Shown here in pieces: positions 62,688 to 64,000 of a DNA stretch of 64,000 bases. Origin of the DNA: Sambucus nigra. Taxonomy: Eukaryota; Streptophyta; Magnoliopsida; Dipsacales; Adoxaceae. Positions within the stretch are counted from its first letter, which is position 1; every line of letters begins with the position of its first letter. The notes below the pieces were generated by a model. It saw only the letters and a program-made list of their open reading frames with translations. It ran no database searches and was not told the DNA's origin. The stretch covers positions 9,355,001 to 9,419,000 of the forward strand of contig OX422220.1 of assembly GCA_949130495.1 (NCBI GenBank), in the 5' to 3' direction. The position numbers and the translations under genes were made by a program.

Positions 62688-64000
62688 TATAACACTCCCT
62701 ATTTTCCACACCTCGGGTGGCCTAACCTCAACACCAAAGATGAGAAACATTGAACAATTTATATAATTCACGTTTTAATGGATTACTATGGAAAATTAAT
62801 ATGTAAAAGTGTTAATCAAATAAGATATATGTATAAGTCTCTAATATTTGAATCAATAAGAACATATGCGATAAGATAACTGAAAAAAGTAAATCTCTAT
62901 AGTACAAATCCTGAAAGGGAGTTACCAATACAAATGACTATGAACAATAAACTGAAATGCAAAAGTCCAAATTATATCATAAATACGGTGAGAATGAACT
63001 CTACTTATCCTGATGTAATAACTGGATAAGGTTGACCCTACAATTGGTTCTCTCATTCATGCACATGTAATTGATAAATACCTACAAAATAGTTTCTAGA
63101 AAATATCGTCGATTAGATCCCATAAATAAGCAAGAAATAGCTTACCTTACGTAACAGTATTAAATGTTTCTCATTTACGGCTCATGTCATACTACCATCA
63201 CTCAAATCAAAACACCGCACCCCACCTATTATAAGGTAATTTTATGCATACATTCTCAATTTACTCAATGCATAACTAACAACGTAAGCATCTAAGTCCC
63301 AAGACTAACAGTGTAACCTTCATCCCATATAACTCGTAATACCGTATAATGTCATAGCTTGTAATAATACACTAATATTATTATCCCCTGATATTACCCT
63401 CAGCTTATGTAACATCCAAACATATTAGGGTGTGTTTAATAGGCCTTGTTAGCCATGGAAATGCCAAGAAAGGTGGTAAATGATGTTTTTGCCCACTTTT
63501 ATGTGTGTTTCATAGCCAATACTCGTCATGGAAAAAATTTCCATGCACCATGTCATTTGCCTTTTTGTGAAAAATATGGCTTTGCTCATACCCAAAGAAA
63601 ATTTTGCCACCCAAAATTTGCCCACTTTTGTTTTTGTTAAAATAATCTTTTATTTCATTAAAATTGATGATTTTTATATCACTTTTATTTAATTTATGGT
63701 TTAAATTATTTTTAACGTATTTTAAAGTGGGTAAGCTAAATGAGATATTAGTCTCAAGGTAACCCATTTAAAGTGGGTAAGCTAAGGTGTAATTTTATGA
63801 AGTGAGTTAATCCCAAATAGAAAGATTATAAGAAATGTGAGTAGCATATAAATTCATTAAATAGACTCAGGCATTAGATTCTTTTGAGGTATCCCCCCTT
63901 TGAAAGGGATATAACCTATGCTATATATGGTTTGGGATTTGGACCAAAATCCAACATGGGTGTTGTGTCACCTCCGCGCACCCATGTTATCTGACCCATG
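62688..64000. other. AT-rich end of the window, possible LTR and DNA-transposon remnants
   Basis: TAACACTCCCTATTTTCC at about 62691 resembles a gypsy LTR start. GGGTGTGTTTAATAGG at 63430 resembles the terminus of some plant DNA transposons, but a matching inverted end is not in the window. A short direct repeat, TTTAAAGTGGGTAAGCTAA, occurs at about 63722 and 63768. No gene is supported. Confidence 0.35.

Overview
This window looks like pericentromeric or other heterochromatic DNA of a flowering plant. The evidence is a long tandem satellite with a nucleosome-sized monomer, followed by nested and decayed LTR retrotransposons of lineages known from plants (SIRE/Maximus-type Ty1/copia, a Tekay/Del-type Ty3/gypsy chromovirus and a Tat/Ogre-type Ty3/gypsy). 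There is no convincing intact host gene, no tRNA or rRNA gene and no CRISPR array. The species cannot be named from sequence alone.

Layout. (1) 1-16136: about 95 head-to-tail copies of a 169-bp, GC-richer satellite with higher-order organisation (a local trimer, blocks of about 10/10/13 monomers, and a duplicated 9-monomer block). A strong inverted repeat sits at each monomer junction. (2) 16137-24755: AT-rich DNA with a decayed Tat/Ogre-type pol remnant (plus strand), a 465-bp tandem duplication at its 3' end, and old LTR-like sequence. (3) 24756-43919: a SIRE-type copia element with both LTRs and a perfect 5-bp target duplication (ATTCT). Its coding region is split by a younger, nearly complete 10.3-kb Tekay-type gypsy element (30225-40564) flanked by CTTAT/CATAT. 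(4) 43920-46026: AT-rich DNA with an AT microsatellite and two Helitron-like termini. (5) 46027-57690: a decayed chromovirus with a truncated 5' LTR, PBS, gag-pol remnants and chromodomain. Its 3' LTR is split by a 2.97-kb solo LTR in the opposite orientation with a perfect TAAAC target duplication. (6) 57691-64000: AT-rich sequence without recognisable genes.

Relative order of events. The gypsy LTR pair at 30-40 kb is more alike (about 98% by eye) than the copia LTR pair that encloses it (about 95-96%), as the nesting requires. All coding regions carry frameshifts and stops, so no element appears autonomous now. I found no undescribed biological system. The strongest leads are the higher-order satellite structure with its junction dyad, the nested insertions that can be dated, and the conserved blocks shared by diverged chromovirus LTRs. 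Percent identities are estimates by eye.
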